A program made the translations under genes and the position numbers. From NCBI RefSeq assembly GCF_008369115.1, contig NZ_VOAZ01000003.1, positions 248,001 through 312,000 on the forward strand: DNA of 64,000 bases, given 5' to 3'. This DNA comes from Psychrobacter sp. ANT_WB68. Its GTDB lineage: Bacteria > Pseudomonadota > Gammaproteobacteria > Pseudomonadales > Moraxellaceae. Of the stretch, positions 36,361 to 46,180 are shown in pieces. Below the pieces are notes generated by a model. That model worked only from the letters and a program-made list of their open reading frames with translations, was not told the DNA's origin and did not search any database. Within the stretch, counting starts at the first letter, position 1, and each line of letters begins with the position of its first letter.

Positions 36361-37050
36361 ATGAATTCATTGAATACAGTAAATGATACGAAAACAGAAT
36401 CGAAGCGTGAGCAGGAAAAAGCGAAAACCCGTCATAAATTGCTAAAAAGTGCCTTGCAGTTGTATAGCTTAGAGGGCAGCTGTGGCATGAGTATGAATAA
36501 AATCGCGAAAGGTGCAAATATTGCCCAGCCAAGTTTTTATAATCACTTTGGCAGTTTAGATACGTTGCAGCAGGTGCTGAGCGAGCAGCTTAAAGACAAC
36601 TATTTATCGCCGATGCGTATGGCGTGGGTAGATATGCTTAAAGACTATCCAACGCTGTCTAAAGAGGCGTTCAATCAGCGTTGTCAGGAATGCCTAACGT
36701 TAATTTTCGAGATTGCCTTCCAAAATATCGCTTTATTTCAACGTTTAATCGAAGACAGTCTGCGCTTTGATTCAAAAATAGAACGTCAAGGTTTGGGAAG
36801 CTTGATCATAGAAATACGAGAGGAGTGGACCAAGATATTTATGCAGGGGTTGCAGTCAGCCAAGTGTGCTTTTGAGGAATCTGACGTTCATCTCTGTGTC
36901 GATATCGCTGCCGCCCAAGTACATGAGTTGATATTAGGTTGTCATCAACAGCGTTATTCACGGCAGCAGGCCATTGAGATATTGTGCAAAAACTTTGATG
37001 GACTTTTTAACAGCTTTTTCACCAAAGACAGGCATAGAGTGAATGGCTAG
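36361..37050 (+). CDS. TetR/AcrR-family transcriptional regulator
   Basis: This 229-residue protein has an N-terminal TetR DNA-binding domain. A charged head is followed by KTRHKLLKSALQLYSLEGSCGMSMNKIAKGANIAQPSFYNHFGSLDTL, with the helix-turn-helix ending in the typical S-F-Y-N-H-F. The remaining 150 residues are an all-alpha ligand domain of unknown specificity. The ATG at 36361 is preferred over a TTG at 36355. It lies 128 bases before, and on the same strand as, a molybdopterin oxidoreductase gene, which it may control, perhaps along with itself; that link is inferred from position. Confidence 0.88.
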   Translation: MNSLNTVNDTKTESKREQEKAKTRHKLLKSALQLYSLEGSCGMSMNKIAKGANIAQPSFYNHFGSLDTLQQVLSEQLKDNYLSPMRMAWVDMLKDYPTLSKEAFNQRCQECLTLIFEIAFQNIALFQRLIEDSLRFDSKIERQGLGSLIIEIREEWTKIFMQGLQSAKCAFEESDVHLCVDIAAAQVHELILGCHQQRYSRQQAIEILCKNFDGLFNSFFTKDRHRVNG

Positions 37051-37178
37051 TTGCTCAGCTTATCAATGTTTAGCTTTGGCTAATTGTCAGTTTTTTAAGA
37101 CTAGCAAATTTATTAACCTCATAAAACGGAATTTATATAGTAAAAGCGATAGTAAAAAAAACAACAGGGAGCGCGACC

Positions 37179-39392
37179 ATGAGTAGTGGACAAATTAACA
37201 CGGATGCACAAACACATTTTAGAACCTGCAACTTATGTGAAGCGATGTGCGGTATTGTCATCAAGCATGATGGTAAAAAGGTGTTATCGATCAAAGGCGA
37301 TAAAGACGATCCATTTTCTAAAGGTTATATTTGCCCAAAAGCGACTGCTTTGCAAGACTTGCATGAAGACAGCGATCGACTGCGTCATCCCGTTGAGAGA
37401 ACCGCTAACGGTTGGAAAGAGATTAGCTGGGCTGATGCTTTGGATAAGGTAGCAGCGGGTATTCAGTCGGTACAGAAAAAGTACGGTCAAAACGCCTTCG
37501 GTATTTATCTAGGCAATCCTAATGTCCATAATCTAGGCGGCATGTTAACCATTAAGCATTTATTAACCAGTATCAAGACGCGCAGTCGCTTTTCTGCGAC
37601 TTCCATTGACCAACTGCCGCATCACATCGTTAGCATGCATCTGTTCGGGCATATGCTGCGCATTCCTGTGCCTGACGTCAATCGTACCCAATATATGCTC
37701 ATCATTGGTGGCAATCCGTTAGCGTCTAATGGCAGTATCATGACCGCGCCAAATATGCGTCAAAAACTAAAAGATATCCAAGCCCGCGATGGTAAAGTGG
37801 TGGTGATTGATCCAAGGCGCACCGAAACCGCAGACATTGCCAGCGAGCATCATTTTATTCGTCCAGCGACCGATGTCTTACTGCTGCTTGCTATGCTCAA
37901 TGAGATTCATCTCCAAGGGTATGCGGACAAAGCACGTACTAAAAACAACAAAGCATTGGCACTAGCGCCAGAGATTGAGCGCATCGCCGACTTTGCCAAA
38001 GAGTATAGTGCGGAGTCTGTTGCTGATATTACTGGCATTGCGGCAAGCGAGATTAAACGACTGGTCAAAGAGTTTTGTGAAGCGGAAAGTGCGGTCTGTT
38101 ACGGGCGCATGGGTGTCTCGGTACAAGAGTTTGGGTTACTGAGTCAATATCTGATTATGCTGATTAACATTGTCACGGGACGCTTGGATGAAGTGGGTGG
38201 TCTGATGTTCCCCAATCCTGCAGTCGATGTGGTCAATAACTCGGGTCCAGGTTATTTAGGTAAGCGTCATAGCCGAGTGAGTAATTTGCCTGATTTTAAT
38301 GGTGATTATCCCGTCGTGGCGATGGCGGATGAGATGCTGGTTGAGGGCGCGGGACAATTAAAAGGCTTTATGACTGTCGCTGGCAATCCTGTGCTCAGTA
38401 CGCCCAATGGTGAAAAGTTAGATGAGGCGTTTGCCAACCTGGACTTTATGGTCGCTATTGATTACTTCGTTACAGAAACCAGTCGTCATGCCCATATCAT
38501 TTTGCCACCTGTCTCGCCATTAGAGCGCGATCATTATGATGTTACCTTTAATAACTTTGCCGTGCATAATGTCGCTAAATATTCAAAAGCATTGTTTGCT
38601 AAGAAAAAAAATACAAAACATGATTGGCAAATCTACTTAGAGTTGGCAAAACGTCTGGATAAAAAAGCGCCACTTGCAACCAAAATAGAGCGCCGATTGG
38701 TCAGGACATTAGGACCAAAATTTCTGCTTGATCAAGGTTTAAAACGCGGACCTTATGCAGGTATGACGCTGAATAAACTTAAGAAAAATCCGCATGGTAT
38801 TGGTTTAGGACCTCTCAAAAAGATGTTGCCACATGCTTTAAAGCATAAAGACAAGCAGATTCATCTTAACGTTGATTTTTATCAAGCAGATTTAGAGCGC
38901 GTACAGGCGATGATGCAGGACTATGACAGCAAGCAGATTTTATTAATCGGTCGTCGTCATGTACGCAGTAATAACTCGTGGCTGCACAATAGCTATCGGT
39001 TGGTAAAAGGCAAGCCGCGCTGCACGCTAATGCTGCATCCTGAAACGGCCAAAGAATACGGTATCGAGGATGGTCAAAACGTAAAAGTTACCTCGCGCGT
39101 TGGTAGTGTAATGATAGTTGCAGAAGTCACGAACGAGCTGATGCCAAGAGTGGTAAGTATTCCTCATGGCTGGGGACACGGCCGTAAAGGCGTGAAACAA
39201 AAAATTGCGCAGGCGCATGCCGGTGTCAGTGTTAACGATTTGACGGACGATACGTTAATTGACCAGCTAAGTGGCAATGCAGCGGTCAATGGCGTACCTG
39301 TGCGGTTGGAAGCAATTGAGCCAAAAGAGCTTAATTTGGATACCATCGATTCTGACGTTGATTCCGATATTGAATCAGGGAGCGCTGCGTAA
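37179..39392 (+). CDS. Molybdopterin-dependent oxidoreductase (DMSO reductase family)
   Basis: This 737-residue enzyme has the N-terminal [4Fe-4S] motif C17-x2-C20-x3-C24 and Cys52 (CNLCEAMC ... YICPKA). The bis-MGD-binding segments are GNPNVHNLGG, the ADIASEHHFIRPATDVLLLLAMLNEI block, MTVAGNPVLSTPNG and RHAHIILPPVSPLERDHYD. The C-terminal aspartate-decarboxylase-like fold contains RRHVRSNNSWLHN and SIPHGWGHG. It belongs to the formate dehydrogenase/nitrate reductase group without a twin-arginine signal, so it is probably cytoplasmic. The electron partner and substrate are unknown, and no chaperone or iron-sulfur subunit is adjacent. GGGAGC precedes the ATG. Confidence 0.88.
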   Translation: MSSGQINTDAQTHFRTCNLCEAMCGIVIKHDGKKVLSIKGDKDDPFSKGYICPKATALQDLHEDSDRLRHPVERTANGWKEISWADALDKVAAGIQSVQKKYGQNAFGIYLGNPNVHNLGGMLTIKHLLTSIKTRSRFSATSIDQLPHHIVSMHLFGHMLRIPVPDVNRTQYMLIIGGNPLASNGSIMTAPNMRQKLKDIQARDGKVVVIDPRRTETADIASEHHFIRPATDVLLLLAMLNEIHLQGYADKARTKNNKALALAPEIERIADFAKEYSAESVADITGIAASEIKRLVKEFCEAESAVCYGRMGVSVQEFGLLSQYLIMLINIVTGRLDEVGGLMFPNPAVDVVNNSGPGYLGKRHSRVSNLPDFNGDYPVVAMADEMLVEGAGQLKGFMTVAGNPVLSTPNGEKLDEAFANLDFMVAIDYFVTETSRHAHIILPPVSPLERDHYDVTFNNFAVHNVAKYSKALFAKKKNTKHDWQIYLELAKRLDKKAPLATKIERRLVRTLGPKFLLDQGLKRGPYAGMTLNKLKKNPHGIGLGPLKKMLPHALKHKDKQIHLNVDFYQADLERVQAMMQDYDSKQILLIGRRHVRSNNSWLHNSYRLVKGKPRCTLMLHPETAKEYGIEDGQNVKVTSRVGSVMIVAEVTNELMPRVVSIPHGWGHGRKGVKQKIAQAHAGVSVNDLTDDTLIDQLSGNAAVNGVPVRLEAIEPKELNLDTIDSDVDSDIESGSAA

Positions 39393-39427
39393 AACAGCTC
39401 TAGAATAAAAGTCTTTAACATAAAGAA

Positions 39428-39457
39428 GAAAGGTGCTTATATCAGCGCCTTTTTTTA
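39428..39457 (+). terminator. Intrinsic terminator after the molybdopterin oxidoreductase gene
   Basis: AAGGTGC-ttatatca-GCGCCTT (one G-T pair) is followed by a T7 run, which overlaps the end of the converging dadA gene. Confidence 0.75.
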
Positions 39458-40780
39458 CGTTCCTAATCCAACAAAATCAAAATCGACTGGCGGTGTCTCG
39501 CCCTGTATTAATGAGCTGATAGCCTTTGCCGAGCCGCAAGCATGGGTCCAGCCAAGTGTGCCATGACCAGTATTGAGCCATAAATTATCGAAGCTAGCGT
39601 CTATATTGTGACTACCATGCCAGACTTGACCCCTATGCGCGCGTCCTATTAAAGGAACATTTGATGGGGTCATCGGTCGCAGCCCTGTCCAATATTGGAC
39701 AGAATTAGCAATGATACCTTTCGGAAATAATTGCTGCACACGGCGAGTGATTGCTTCACAGCGTATGGTATTTAAATCCAAATTATAGCCGTTAAATTCT
39801 GCCGTTCCCGCAACCCGTAATTTGTCACCAAGGCGTGATGTTACCAATTTGAACTCATCATCAATGAGACTGACGAAGGGTGCCAGATGCGGCGCGCGGG
39901 TATTGATTTGATAAGTAGCCGAGTAGCCTTTAGCGGGAAAAATAGGCAGATGCATATTCAGTGGCTTCATCAGCGCTACGCTATAGCTACCGAGCGCTAG
40001 TACATGGCTGTCCGCACTAAAAGTCTGTGCGTTTTCACCCTTGGGTCGAATAGTAATACTATGGATATGCGGGCTAGTAGAGTCGGTGTCCGCATTTAAC
40101 GCCAAAATCTCGGTATCATATAAGAACTGCACGCCAACTTCGACGCAGCGCTGAGCTAAGCGTTGGGTAAATAAATGGGCATTACCTGATTCATCACGGC
40201 TGGTATAAGTTGCGCCTTTGAGCTTATGGGCAATAGGGTAGAGCGCGGGCTCGAGGCTGACGGCATTATTGATATCAATAATATGGCGCTCACAGCCTAA
40301 CTCTTGCATGCGCTTGGTTGGTGCAATGGCGGCATCAAACTCAGCTTGGTTGGTATAAAAATGCATGATGCCGCGCGTTTGCTGCTCATAATCAATATCG
40401 ATATCAGCACGCAGCTGTTGTAGTGCATCTCGTGAATACAAGCCTAAGCGTACCATTTGTACCAAATTGGCATCGGCTCGTTCTGCGCGGCATTCTTGTA
40501 AAAACTGCATCGCCCACTTAAGCTGTGCCTTATCAGCACGCAAGCGATATAGTAGCGGCGCATCCTCGCGAAACAGCCATTTAAGGGCTTTCATTGGGGC
40601 AGCAGGATTGGCCCAAGGCGTCGCGTGCGAGACAGATATCTGCCCACCATTGGCAAATGAAGTTTGCATACCTGCGGCTGACTCACGTTCAATGACGGTT
40701 ACATCGTAGCCTGCTTGGCGAAGATACCATGCGGTGGTCACGCCCACCACGCCCGCTCCGAGTACCGTAATATGACTCAT
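39455..40780 (-). CDS. dadA: D-amino acid dehydrogenase
   Basis: This 441-residue FAD flavoprotein oxidatively deaminates D-amino acids, chiefly D-alanine, and passes electrons to the respiratory chain. It opens with the Rossmann fold VLGAGVVGVTTAWYLRQAGYDVTVIERE, then the DadA-typical FANGGQISVSHATPWANPAAP, the middle SRDESGNAHLFTQRLAQ and FPAKGYSATYQI, and the final WTGLRPMTPSNVPLIGRA and NTGHGTLGWTHACGSA. Length is slightly above the E. coli enzyme (432). No alanine racemase (dadX) is adjacent. It is followed upstream by ygfZ on the same strand. Confidence 0.95.
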   Translation of the reverse strand: MSHITVLGAGVVGVTTAWYLRQAGYDVTVIERESAAGMQTSFANGGQISVSHATPWANPAAPMKALKWLFREDAPLLYRLRADKAQLKWAMQFLQECRAERADANLVQMVRLGLYSRDALQQLRADIDIDYEQQTRGIMHFYTNQAEFDAAIAPTKRMQELGCERHIIDINNAVSLEPALYPIAHKLKGATYTSRDESGNAHLFTQRLAQRCVEVGVQFLYDTEILALNADTDSTSPHIHSITIRPKGENAQTFSADSHVLALGSYSVALMKPLNMHLPIFPAKGYSATYQINTRAPHLAPFVSLIDDEFKLVTSRLGDKLRVAGTAEFNGYNLDLNTIRCEAITRRVQQLFPKGIIANSVQYWTGLRPMTPSNVPLIGRAHRGQVWHGSHNIDASFDNLWLNTGHGTLGWTHACGSAKAISSLIQGETPPVDFDFVGLGT

Positions 40781-40837
40781 AAATTGCTCTGCTGCGTTTT
40801 TAGTAAAAGTGCTTTAAAGAGTGCTAATCGTTTCGCA

Positions 40838-41587
40838 TTATTTTTGGCGGGCGACATCCGCTTGCAGTGCTGGCGGTAAGTCTAATATCGTAAGCTCGCT
40901 ATCCGCTATATGTTCTGGACGGGCGACGACCAATGCCTTAAAGCCACTCTCATCTGCAATCGCATTGACCACTTGGATTTTATCGAGCTTGTCACCTGCT
41001 GCTGGTACGTCGCCTGTGCCGCTAACATAATGTAAAAAAGCTTTTGGCGCCGCTTTAAAGTAAATACGGGCAATGACTTCTTGACCAAGGTAGCAGCCTT
41101 TATCGTAATCCATACCGCCGCGCTGATGCAGCCGTAGCTCTTGCGGCTGAAACAAACCTTGTGTGGCAGCAACTATCCAATAGTTACCGATTGCGAGACT
41201 CGCTTGCATCCACGCTTGGGTATCTGCTGGCGTGCTATGTTCCTCTTTATGGCTAAAGGTTGGCAACCCATCAACCACGCAAGGATAAATCGGCGCTAGC
41301 GCACTGGTATCAAATTTTGAAAAGGCGCCAAACTTTTTTAAATGGGCTTGGAAAGCCTCAACGCAATCGGCACTGATAACCACATCATAGTGCTTTTCTT
41401 CTTGTTTTTTTATCCATAGACCAAAATCGATGCGACCTTTTAAATTACTAAGCGCTGTTGCTTGATAACTGAGTCCGAGCTTGGTGACATCAGAGGTCAA
41501 TTGTCCTTGTAAGAATTTTTCCGCGTCTTCACCTTGAATGGTTAGCTGAGCAAATTGTGGCAGTGTTGATATACTTGATTGAGTCAT
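40838..41587 (-). CDS. ygfZ: Folate-dependent YgfZ (iron-sulfur/tRNA modification factor)
   Basis: This 249-residue protein of the GcvT-like YgfZ family uses tetrahydrofolate to help assemble or repair certain iron-sulfur enzymes, including MiaB-type tRNA modifiers. It has the N-terminal LTIQGEDAEKFLQGQLTSDVTKL block, NLKGRIDFGLWI, and the signature around its key cysteine, DKGCYLGQEVIARIYFK, which differs slightly from the usual K-G-C-Y-x-G-Q-E-x-x-A-R-x-x-Y pattern. It is shorter than E. coli YgfZ (326), mainly through a reduced middle and C-terminus. It is read just before dadA. Confidence 0.88.
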   Translation of the reverse strand: MTQSSISTLPQFAQLTIQGEDAEKFLQGQLTSDVTKLGLSYQATALSNLKGRIDFGLWIKKQEEKHYDVVISADCVEAFQAHLKKFGAFSKFDTSALAPIYPCVVDGLPTFSHKEEHSTPADTQAWMQASLAIGNYWIVAATQGLFQPQELRLHQRGGMDYDKGCYLGQEVIARIYFKAAPKAFLHYVSGTGDVPAAGDKLDKIQVVNAIADESGFKALVVARPEHIADSELTILDLPPALQADVARQK

Positions 41588-41917
41588 TGTTATAGTCCTA
41601 TTTATCAGTCGATATCGCCTCAGATATTATGGTGAACACTGAGTTATTAAAATAATTGCTAAAGTAGCTGTTGAGGTTTTTACCATCCAAACATACATGG
41701 CTATCAAACCAAATTTAGTTAAAGCAGAGTACCACAAAAAACTGGGTGATAAAAAATGTCCGTTTAATGTCTATTTTAAGGTATCAGCGCATGCATAAAA
41801 TGTATAAATTGGGCACAGTACGGTGTTTACAATCGAAGCGATTGGTTAAAGTTGGCGAGTTACGGTACAATGTTAGCTCTAGAATACACCCAATTTATCA
41901 CGGCTGACGAGGAAATT

Positions 41918-42271
41918 ATGAGCTTACCCAATTGCCCAAAATGCGATGCTGAATATACGTACGAAGATGGTGCGTTACTGGTATGCCCCATGTGTGCGCA
42001 TGAGTGGACCGCGGCTGAAACCGATGCGGCGCAAGCTGAAGAGCAAGACGCGGTCATTCGTGACGCGGTCGGTAATGAGCTGCAAGATGGCGATACCGTC
42101 ACCGTGATTAAAGACTTAAAGGTCAAAGGTTCCTCAACTATTATCAAAGTCGGTACGAGAGCAAAAGGTATCCGCCTACTGCCCGATGCGTCTGATGGTC
42201 ATGATATCGACTGTAAACTCGATGGTTATGGACCAATGAAGCTGAAATCGTCGGTGGTTAAAAAAGCCTAA
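41918..42271 (+). CDS. yjdM: YjdM/PhnA-type zinc-ribbon protein
   Basis: This 117-residue protein opens with a zinc ribbon ([18 protein letters not shown] ... CPMCAHEW; four Cys in two C-x2-C pairs), an acidic linker and a beta-barrel of the PhnA type ([31 protein letters not shown], then [21 protein letters not shown]). The family was named for alkylphosphonate use, but that role is doubtful and the true function is unknown. The ATG at 41918, preceded by GAGGAA, is chosen over an upstream frame start at 41852. Confidence 0.93.
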   Translation: MSLPNCPKCDAEYTYEDGALLVCPMCAHEWTAAETDAAQAEEQDAVIRDAVGNELQDGDTVTVIKDLKVKGSSTIIKVGTRAKGIRLLPDASDGHDIDCKLDGYGPMKLKSSVVKKA

Positions 42272-42317
42272 TTTATTGTTAATAAAATAAGACCAAATCA
42301 ATAAGTAGAGAATCAGT

Positions 42318-43619
42318 ATGAGTACTAAAAATGAACAACTTTTCGCGCAAGCACGTAAGCATATTCCTGGCGGCGTAAACTCACCGGTTCGCGCCTTTGC
42401 CGGTGTCGGTGGCACGCCTATTTTTATGCACCGTGCTAACGGTAGCAAGATCTATGACACCGAAGACAACGCTTATATCGATTATGTCGGCTCTTGGGGT
42501 CCCATGATTTTAGGTCACGCGCATCCAAAAGTCATTGATGCCGTTAAAAAAGCCGCTGATGATGGTTTGAGCTTTGGTACACCAACACCGTTTGAAACCA
42601 CGGTTGCTGATAAGATTTGCGACATCGTCCCAAGCGTTGAGATGATTCGTATGACTAGCTCTGGTACAGAAGCGACCATGAGCGCGATTCGTTTAGCGCG
42701 CGGGTTTACGGAGCGTGACAAAATCGTCAAATTTGAAGGCTGCTACCATGGTCATTCAGACAGCTTATTGGTAAAAGCGGGCTCAGGCATGCTTGATATT
42801 GGCGAACCAACATCAAAAGGCGTGCCAGCGGATTTTGCTAAGCATACGATTACCATTCCTTATAATGACCCACAAGCGATTAAAGATTGCTTTGAGAAAT
42901 GGGGTAGTGAGATTGCTTGCGTGATTGTTGAACCAATCGCTGGCAACATGAATATGGTCATTCCGACCCAAGAATTCCATGATACCTTGCGTGCAGAATG
43001 TACCGCCAATGGTGCGGTATTGATTTTTGATGAAGTAATGACCGGCTTTCGTGTTGGACTTGGCGGCGCACAAGCGCATTTTGGCATTGACCCTGATTTA
43101 ACTTGCTTTGGTAAAATCATCGGTGCTGGTTTACCAGTCGGTGCTTTTGGTGGCAAAAAAGAAGTGATGTCTTGTATCGCGCCACTTGGCGGCGTCTATC
43201 AAGCGGGTACGTTATCAGGCAACCCATTGGCAATGCGTGCTGGTATCGCGATGTTTGAAGACTTAACCGTCGATGGTTTCTATGCTGAATTATCAGCGAA
43301 AGTAGACCAGCTCGTTGATGGCTTCCAAGCTGCGGCAGATAAGCATGGTATTAACTTGCGCACCAATAAATTGGGCGGTATGTTTGGCATGTTCTTTGTT
43401 AAAGACAAGGCAACAAACGTACCCCAGAATTTCGATGACGTCACCGAATGCGATATGGATGTCTTTAATACTTTCTTCCATGGCATGCTAGATCGCGGTA
43501 TCTACCTTGCGCCATCTGCTTATGAAGCGGGCTTTATGTCCATCAAGCATAGTGATGCAGACATTGAAGCTACTATTAAAGCGGCTGACGAGATTTTTGC
43601 AGAAATGGCAAAAGCTTAG
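42318..43619 (+). CDS. hemL: Glutamate-1-semialdehyde 2,1-aminomutase
   Basis: This PLP-dependent enzyme of 433 residues makes 5-aminolevulinate from glutamate-1-semialdehyde in C5 haem synthesis. It is nearly textbook: [75 protein letters not shown] with the PLP-binding Asp, the Schiff-base Lys in [17 protein letters not shown] (about residue 265), and [23 protein letters not shown] precedes the ATG. It is followed by a terminator. Confidence 0.97.
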   Translation: MSTKNEQLFAQARKHIPGGVNSPVRAFAGVGGTPIFMHRANGSKIYDTEDNAYIDYVGSWGPMILGHAHPKVIDAVKKAADDGLSFGTPTPFETTVADKICDIVPSVEMIRMTSSGTEATMSAIRLARGFTERDKIVKFEGCYHGHSDSLLVKAGSGMLDIGEPTSKGVPADFAKHTITIPYNDPQAIKDCFEKWGSEIACVIVEPIAGNMNMVIPTQEFHDTLRAECTANGAVLIFDEVMTGFRVGLGGAQAHFGIDPDLTCFGKIIGAGLPVGAFGGKKEVMSCIAPLGGVYQAGTLSGNPLAMRAGIAMFEDLTVDGFYAELSAKVDQLVDGFQAAADKHGINLRTNKLGGMFGMFFVKDKATNVPQNFDDVTECDMDVFNTFFHGMLDRGIYLAPSAYEAGFMSIKHSDADIEATIKAADEIFAEMAKA

Positions 43620-43650
43620 TTTACTGCTTTGAAGTTTAGCCCTATAAATA

Positions 43651-43679
43651 AAAACCAGCCATTGTGCTGGTTTTTTTGT
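43651..43679 (+). terminator. Intrinsic terminator after hemL
   Basis: AACCAGC-cattgt-GCTGGTT with an A4 run before and T8 after. Confidence 0.88.
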
Positions 43680-43846
43680 GTCTAAATTTTATAAATTCAT
43701 TATAAAAAATAAAGTTTTTTTGATAGTGACTTTATAATTTAAAAAAAATAAGACTGAGATAAATCCTTTGTTGAGTGATTGCAAAATAGACAATAAGTTG
43801 TGCTATTCTGAGACTAATAATGACAATTGAGCAAGGATGCTAACCG

Positions 43847-45610
43847 ATGAATACTAGTTTTGACAATAATGCACCTAGCAGTACCACGCCGCCGCTATGG
43901 CAGGCTGCTTATGAGCAGTATGGACTCAGAAATAACCTAGATGCGTTAGAAGGTAAGCAAAACCTAATAGACTTACTACAACCAAAGATAGATCAGCATA
44001 GCGACTCTGTGGCCTTTAGTATGGGGTCTGCAACGCTAACCTTTGGGCAGTTAGATATCGCTAGTCGCCGCTTTGCTGCTTTTTTGCAAGCACAAGGTAT
44101 AAATAAAGGTGACCGCATCGCCGTCCAACTGCCCAATATATTGCAGTATGCCGTGGTTTTACTTGGTTGTCTGCGGGCAGGAGCGGTACTGGTCAATGTC
44201 AATCCGATGTATACCCATTATGAATTGGCGCATCAGCTGACGGATGCTCAAGCCTGTGGTCTTATCGTCCTCGATGGGATGAGCTCTGCTTATGAGCAGT
44301 TAGACGATGCAGTTAAGGCGCAACTTAAATGGGTCGTCAGATGTTCTATAGATCCTAACGCTGCGATATCTGATAATGATATTGCCTTATTGAGTCAGAT
44401 TGGCGCAAATCAGACCAACTCAACCAATGACTCCCATAATGTATCAGAATCAGTAATGGATAATGAGCCATCATCGCAAGAAAATATAGCGCCTGAGAAC
44501 ATAAAATTTGCACATATTATGCAGTCTCATCGCGAGCAAGACTTTAAAGCTGTGACTATCGAGTGCGAGGATTTAGCGTTATTACAATATACTGGTGGTA
44601 CAACAGGTAAGCCCAAAGGCGCGATGTTGACGCATTATAATGTCATGGCCAATGTCTGCCAGTGTTATGCAATGTTTGGCAGTGCGATTGAAGCAGGACG
44701 TAGTGAGCAGATTAAGATACTCAATCCTTTGCCGCTCTATCATATTTTCTCATTTACGGTTTGTGGTTTGCTTGGAATATATGGTGGTTGGGAAGATATA
44801 TTGGTCATTAACCCGCGTGATATTGACGGGCTAGTCAAAACCATTGAGCAGCATCGTCCGCATGTCATACCTTCAGTCAATACTTTATTTATTGGTATGC
44901 TGCATCACCCGAAGTTTGCCAGTCTTGATTTTAGTCGCTTGGCCTTATCTATCGGTGGTGGTACCGCAATCATAAAAGCAGTATCTGATCAGTGGCAACA
45001 AGTCACCGGCATGATAATCAATGAAGGTTACGGCATGTCCGAAACCTCTCCAGTTATCTCTTTTAATCCGCCTGGGATTAGCAGTTTTAATGGTAGCGTG
45101 GGTCTGCCACTAGCTATGATGGATATCAAAATCATTGATGAAGATGGCGGCGCTTGTGCGATAGGTGTACGTGGAGAAGTCGCTATCAAAGGACCACAAG
45201 TGATGCGTGGTTATTGGCAAAGAGACAATACTGATACTTTTACTGAAGACGGCTATTTTAAATCTGGCGATATCGGAGTAATGAATGCTGAAGGCTTCTT
45301 GACGCTTGTTGACCGTAAGAAAGACATGATATTGGTCTCAGGCTTTAACGTTTATCCCAACGAAGTAGAAGCGGCGTTGACTGAGCACCCAAAAGTGCTA
45401 GAAGTAGCGGTAATTGGTATTGCAGATGTGCATAGCGGTGAAGTACCCAAAGCGTTTGTGGTCAAAAAAGATTCGAGCTTGACGGTAGAGGAGCTACAAG
45501 ACTTTGCAAGCGAGCGTCTCACAGGCTATAAACGTCCGCAGTCATACGAATTCATCGATGAATTACCTAAGACGGCAGTCGGTAAGATATTACGTAAATC
45601 TTTACGCTAA
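43847..45610 (+). CDS. Long-chain acyl-CoA ligase (AMP-forming)
   Basis: This 587-residue adenylate-forming enzyme activates fatty acids to acyl-CoA. It has P-loop LLQYTGGTTGKPKGAMLTHYN, the gate region NPLPLYHIFSF, GYGMSETSPVISFNP, the FKSGDIGVMNAEGFLTLVDRKKDMILVSGFNVYPNEVEA hinge and the C-terminal catalytic Lys in ELPKTAVGKILRKSLR. Overall it is FadD-like. A hydrophilic insert of about 45 Asn/Ser/Glu-rich residues lies just before the P-loop (around residues 180-225) and seems to be a species-level loop expansion. It has its own promoter region and terminator. Confidence 0.93.
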   Translation: MNTSFDNNAPSSTTPPLWQAAYEQYGLRNNLDALEGKQNLIDLLQPKIDQHSDSVAFSMGSATLTFGQLDIASRRFAAFLQAQGINKGDRIAVQLPNILQYAVVLLGCLRAGAVLVNVNPMYTHYELAHQLTDAQACGLIVLDGMSSAYEQLDDAVKAQLKWVVRCSIDPNAAISDNDIALLSQIGANQTNSTNDSHNVSESVMDNEPSSQENIAPENIKFAHIMQSHREQDFKAVTIECEDLALLQYTGGTTGKPKGAMLTHYNVMANVCQCYAMFGSAIEAGRSEQIKILNPLPLYHIFSFTVCGLLGIYGGWEDILVINPRDIDGLVKTIEQHRPHVIPSVNTLFIGMLHHPKFASLDFSRLALSIGGGTAIIKAVSDQWQQVTGMIINEGYGMSETSPVISFNPPGISSFNGSVGLPLAMMDIKIIDEDGGACAIGVRGEVAIKGPQVMRGYWQRDNTDTFTEDGYFKSGDIGVMNAEGFLTLVDRKKDMILVSGFNVYPNEVEAALTEHPKVLEVAVIGIADVHSGEVPKAFVVKKDSSLTVEELQDFASERLTGYKRPQSYEFIDELPKTAVGKILRKSLR

Positions 45611-45686
45611 AGGCGCATTTTATTTAATTTATAAAAGTGCTTAATATCATCGAAACTCTTAAAGATATTTAAGCTCTGGAAGTTAT

Positions 45687-45729
45687 AAAAACACTGAGCT
45701 GCAAAAAATTGCAGCCCAGTGTTTTTTTA
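45687..45729 (+). terminator. Intrinsic terminator after the acyl-CoA ligase gene
   Basis: AAAACACTGAGCTGC / GCAGCCCAGTGTTTT forms a long stem with a small internal mismatch, an AAAAAATT loop and a T7 tail. Confidence 0.85.
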
Positions 45730-45772
45730 CATTTTCCATATAGCACCTTAATAATCACTGAAAGGTTTGGCT

Positions 45773-46180
45773 TTATCTGACCTTATCAAATTTACGATCT
45801 TTTAAGCTGAGTCTGCCGCGTAGCACATCGCTATACATGCGAAAGTCACTGACAAAGCTCTGTATTGGGAATTTAAAAGAAGCGGGTTTGTTTTTCTCAA
45901 AGAAAAAATGTCCGACCCACGCACAGGCATATCCTGCGGCAATACCTTTAAGCAGCGGCTTTGCCGAGCGGTTCTTAATGGATTTTGCCAATCCCAAAAG
46001 TCCAAAACTGCTACTGGCAAAATGCAAACGGCGGCAGGCAATGTTTTGATGCTCATTTAAATAAAAATCGTAAAAATTCACCTTAGCTGGACGTTTTAGG
46101 TGGATAAGGCTGCCATGACTGGCTTGTTCAGTGCCAGCAGAAGATTTGGCGGTTGAGGCTTGGGTGGTCGTCTGATTCAT
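45773..46180 (-). CDS. DUF962 (Mpo1-like) membrane protein
   Basis: This 135-residue protein has a Ser/Thr/Gln-rich head of about 30 residues and then the DUF962 pattern: DFYLNEHQNIACRRLHFASSSFGLLGL with the conserved EHQ and R-x-LHF, a second hydrophobic stretch AAGYACAWVGHFFFEKNKPASFKFPIQSFVSDFRMYSDVL, and a basic tail. Yeast Mpo1 of this family is an Fe(II) dioxygenase acting on 2-hydroxy fatty acids and uses conserved histidines, which are present here. That activity is unproven for the bacterial form. It converges on the acyl-CoA ligase gene. Confidence 0.88.
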   Translation of the reverse strand: MNQTTTQASTAKSSAGTEQASHGSLIHLKRPAKVNFYDFYLNEHQNIACRRLHFASSSFGLLGLAKSIKNRSAKPLLKGIAAGYACAWVGHFFFEKNKPASFKFPIQSFVSDFRMYSDVLRGRLSLKDRKFDKVR

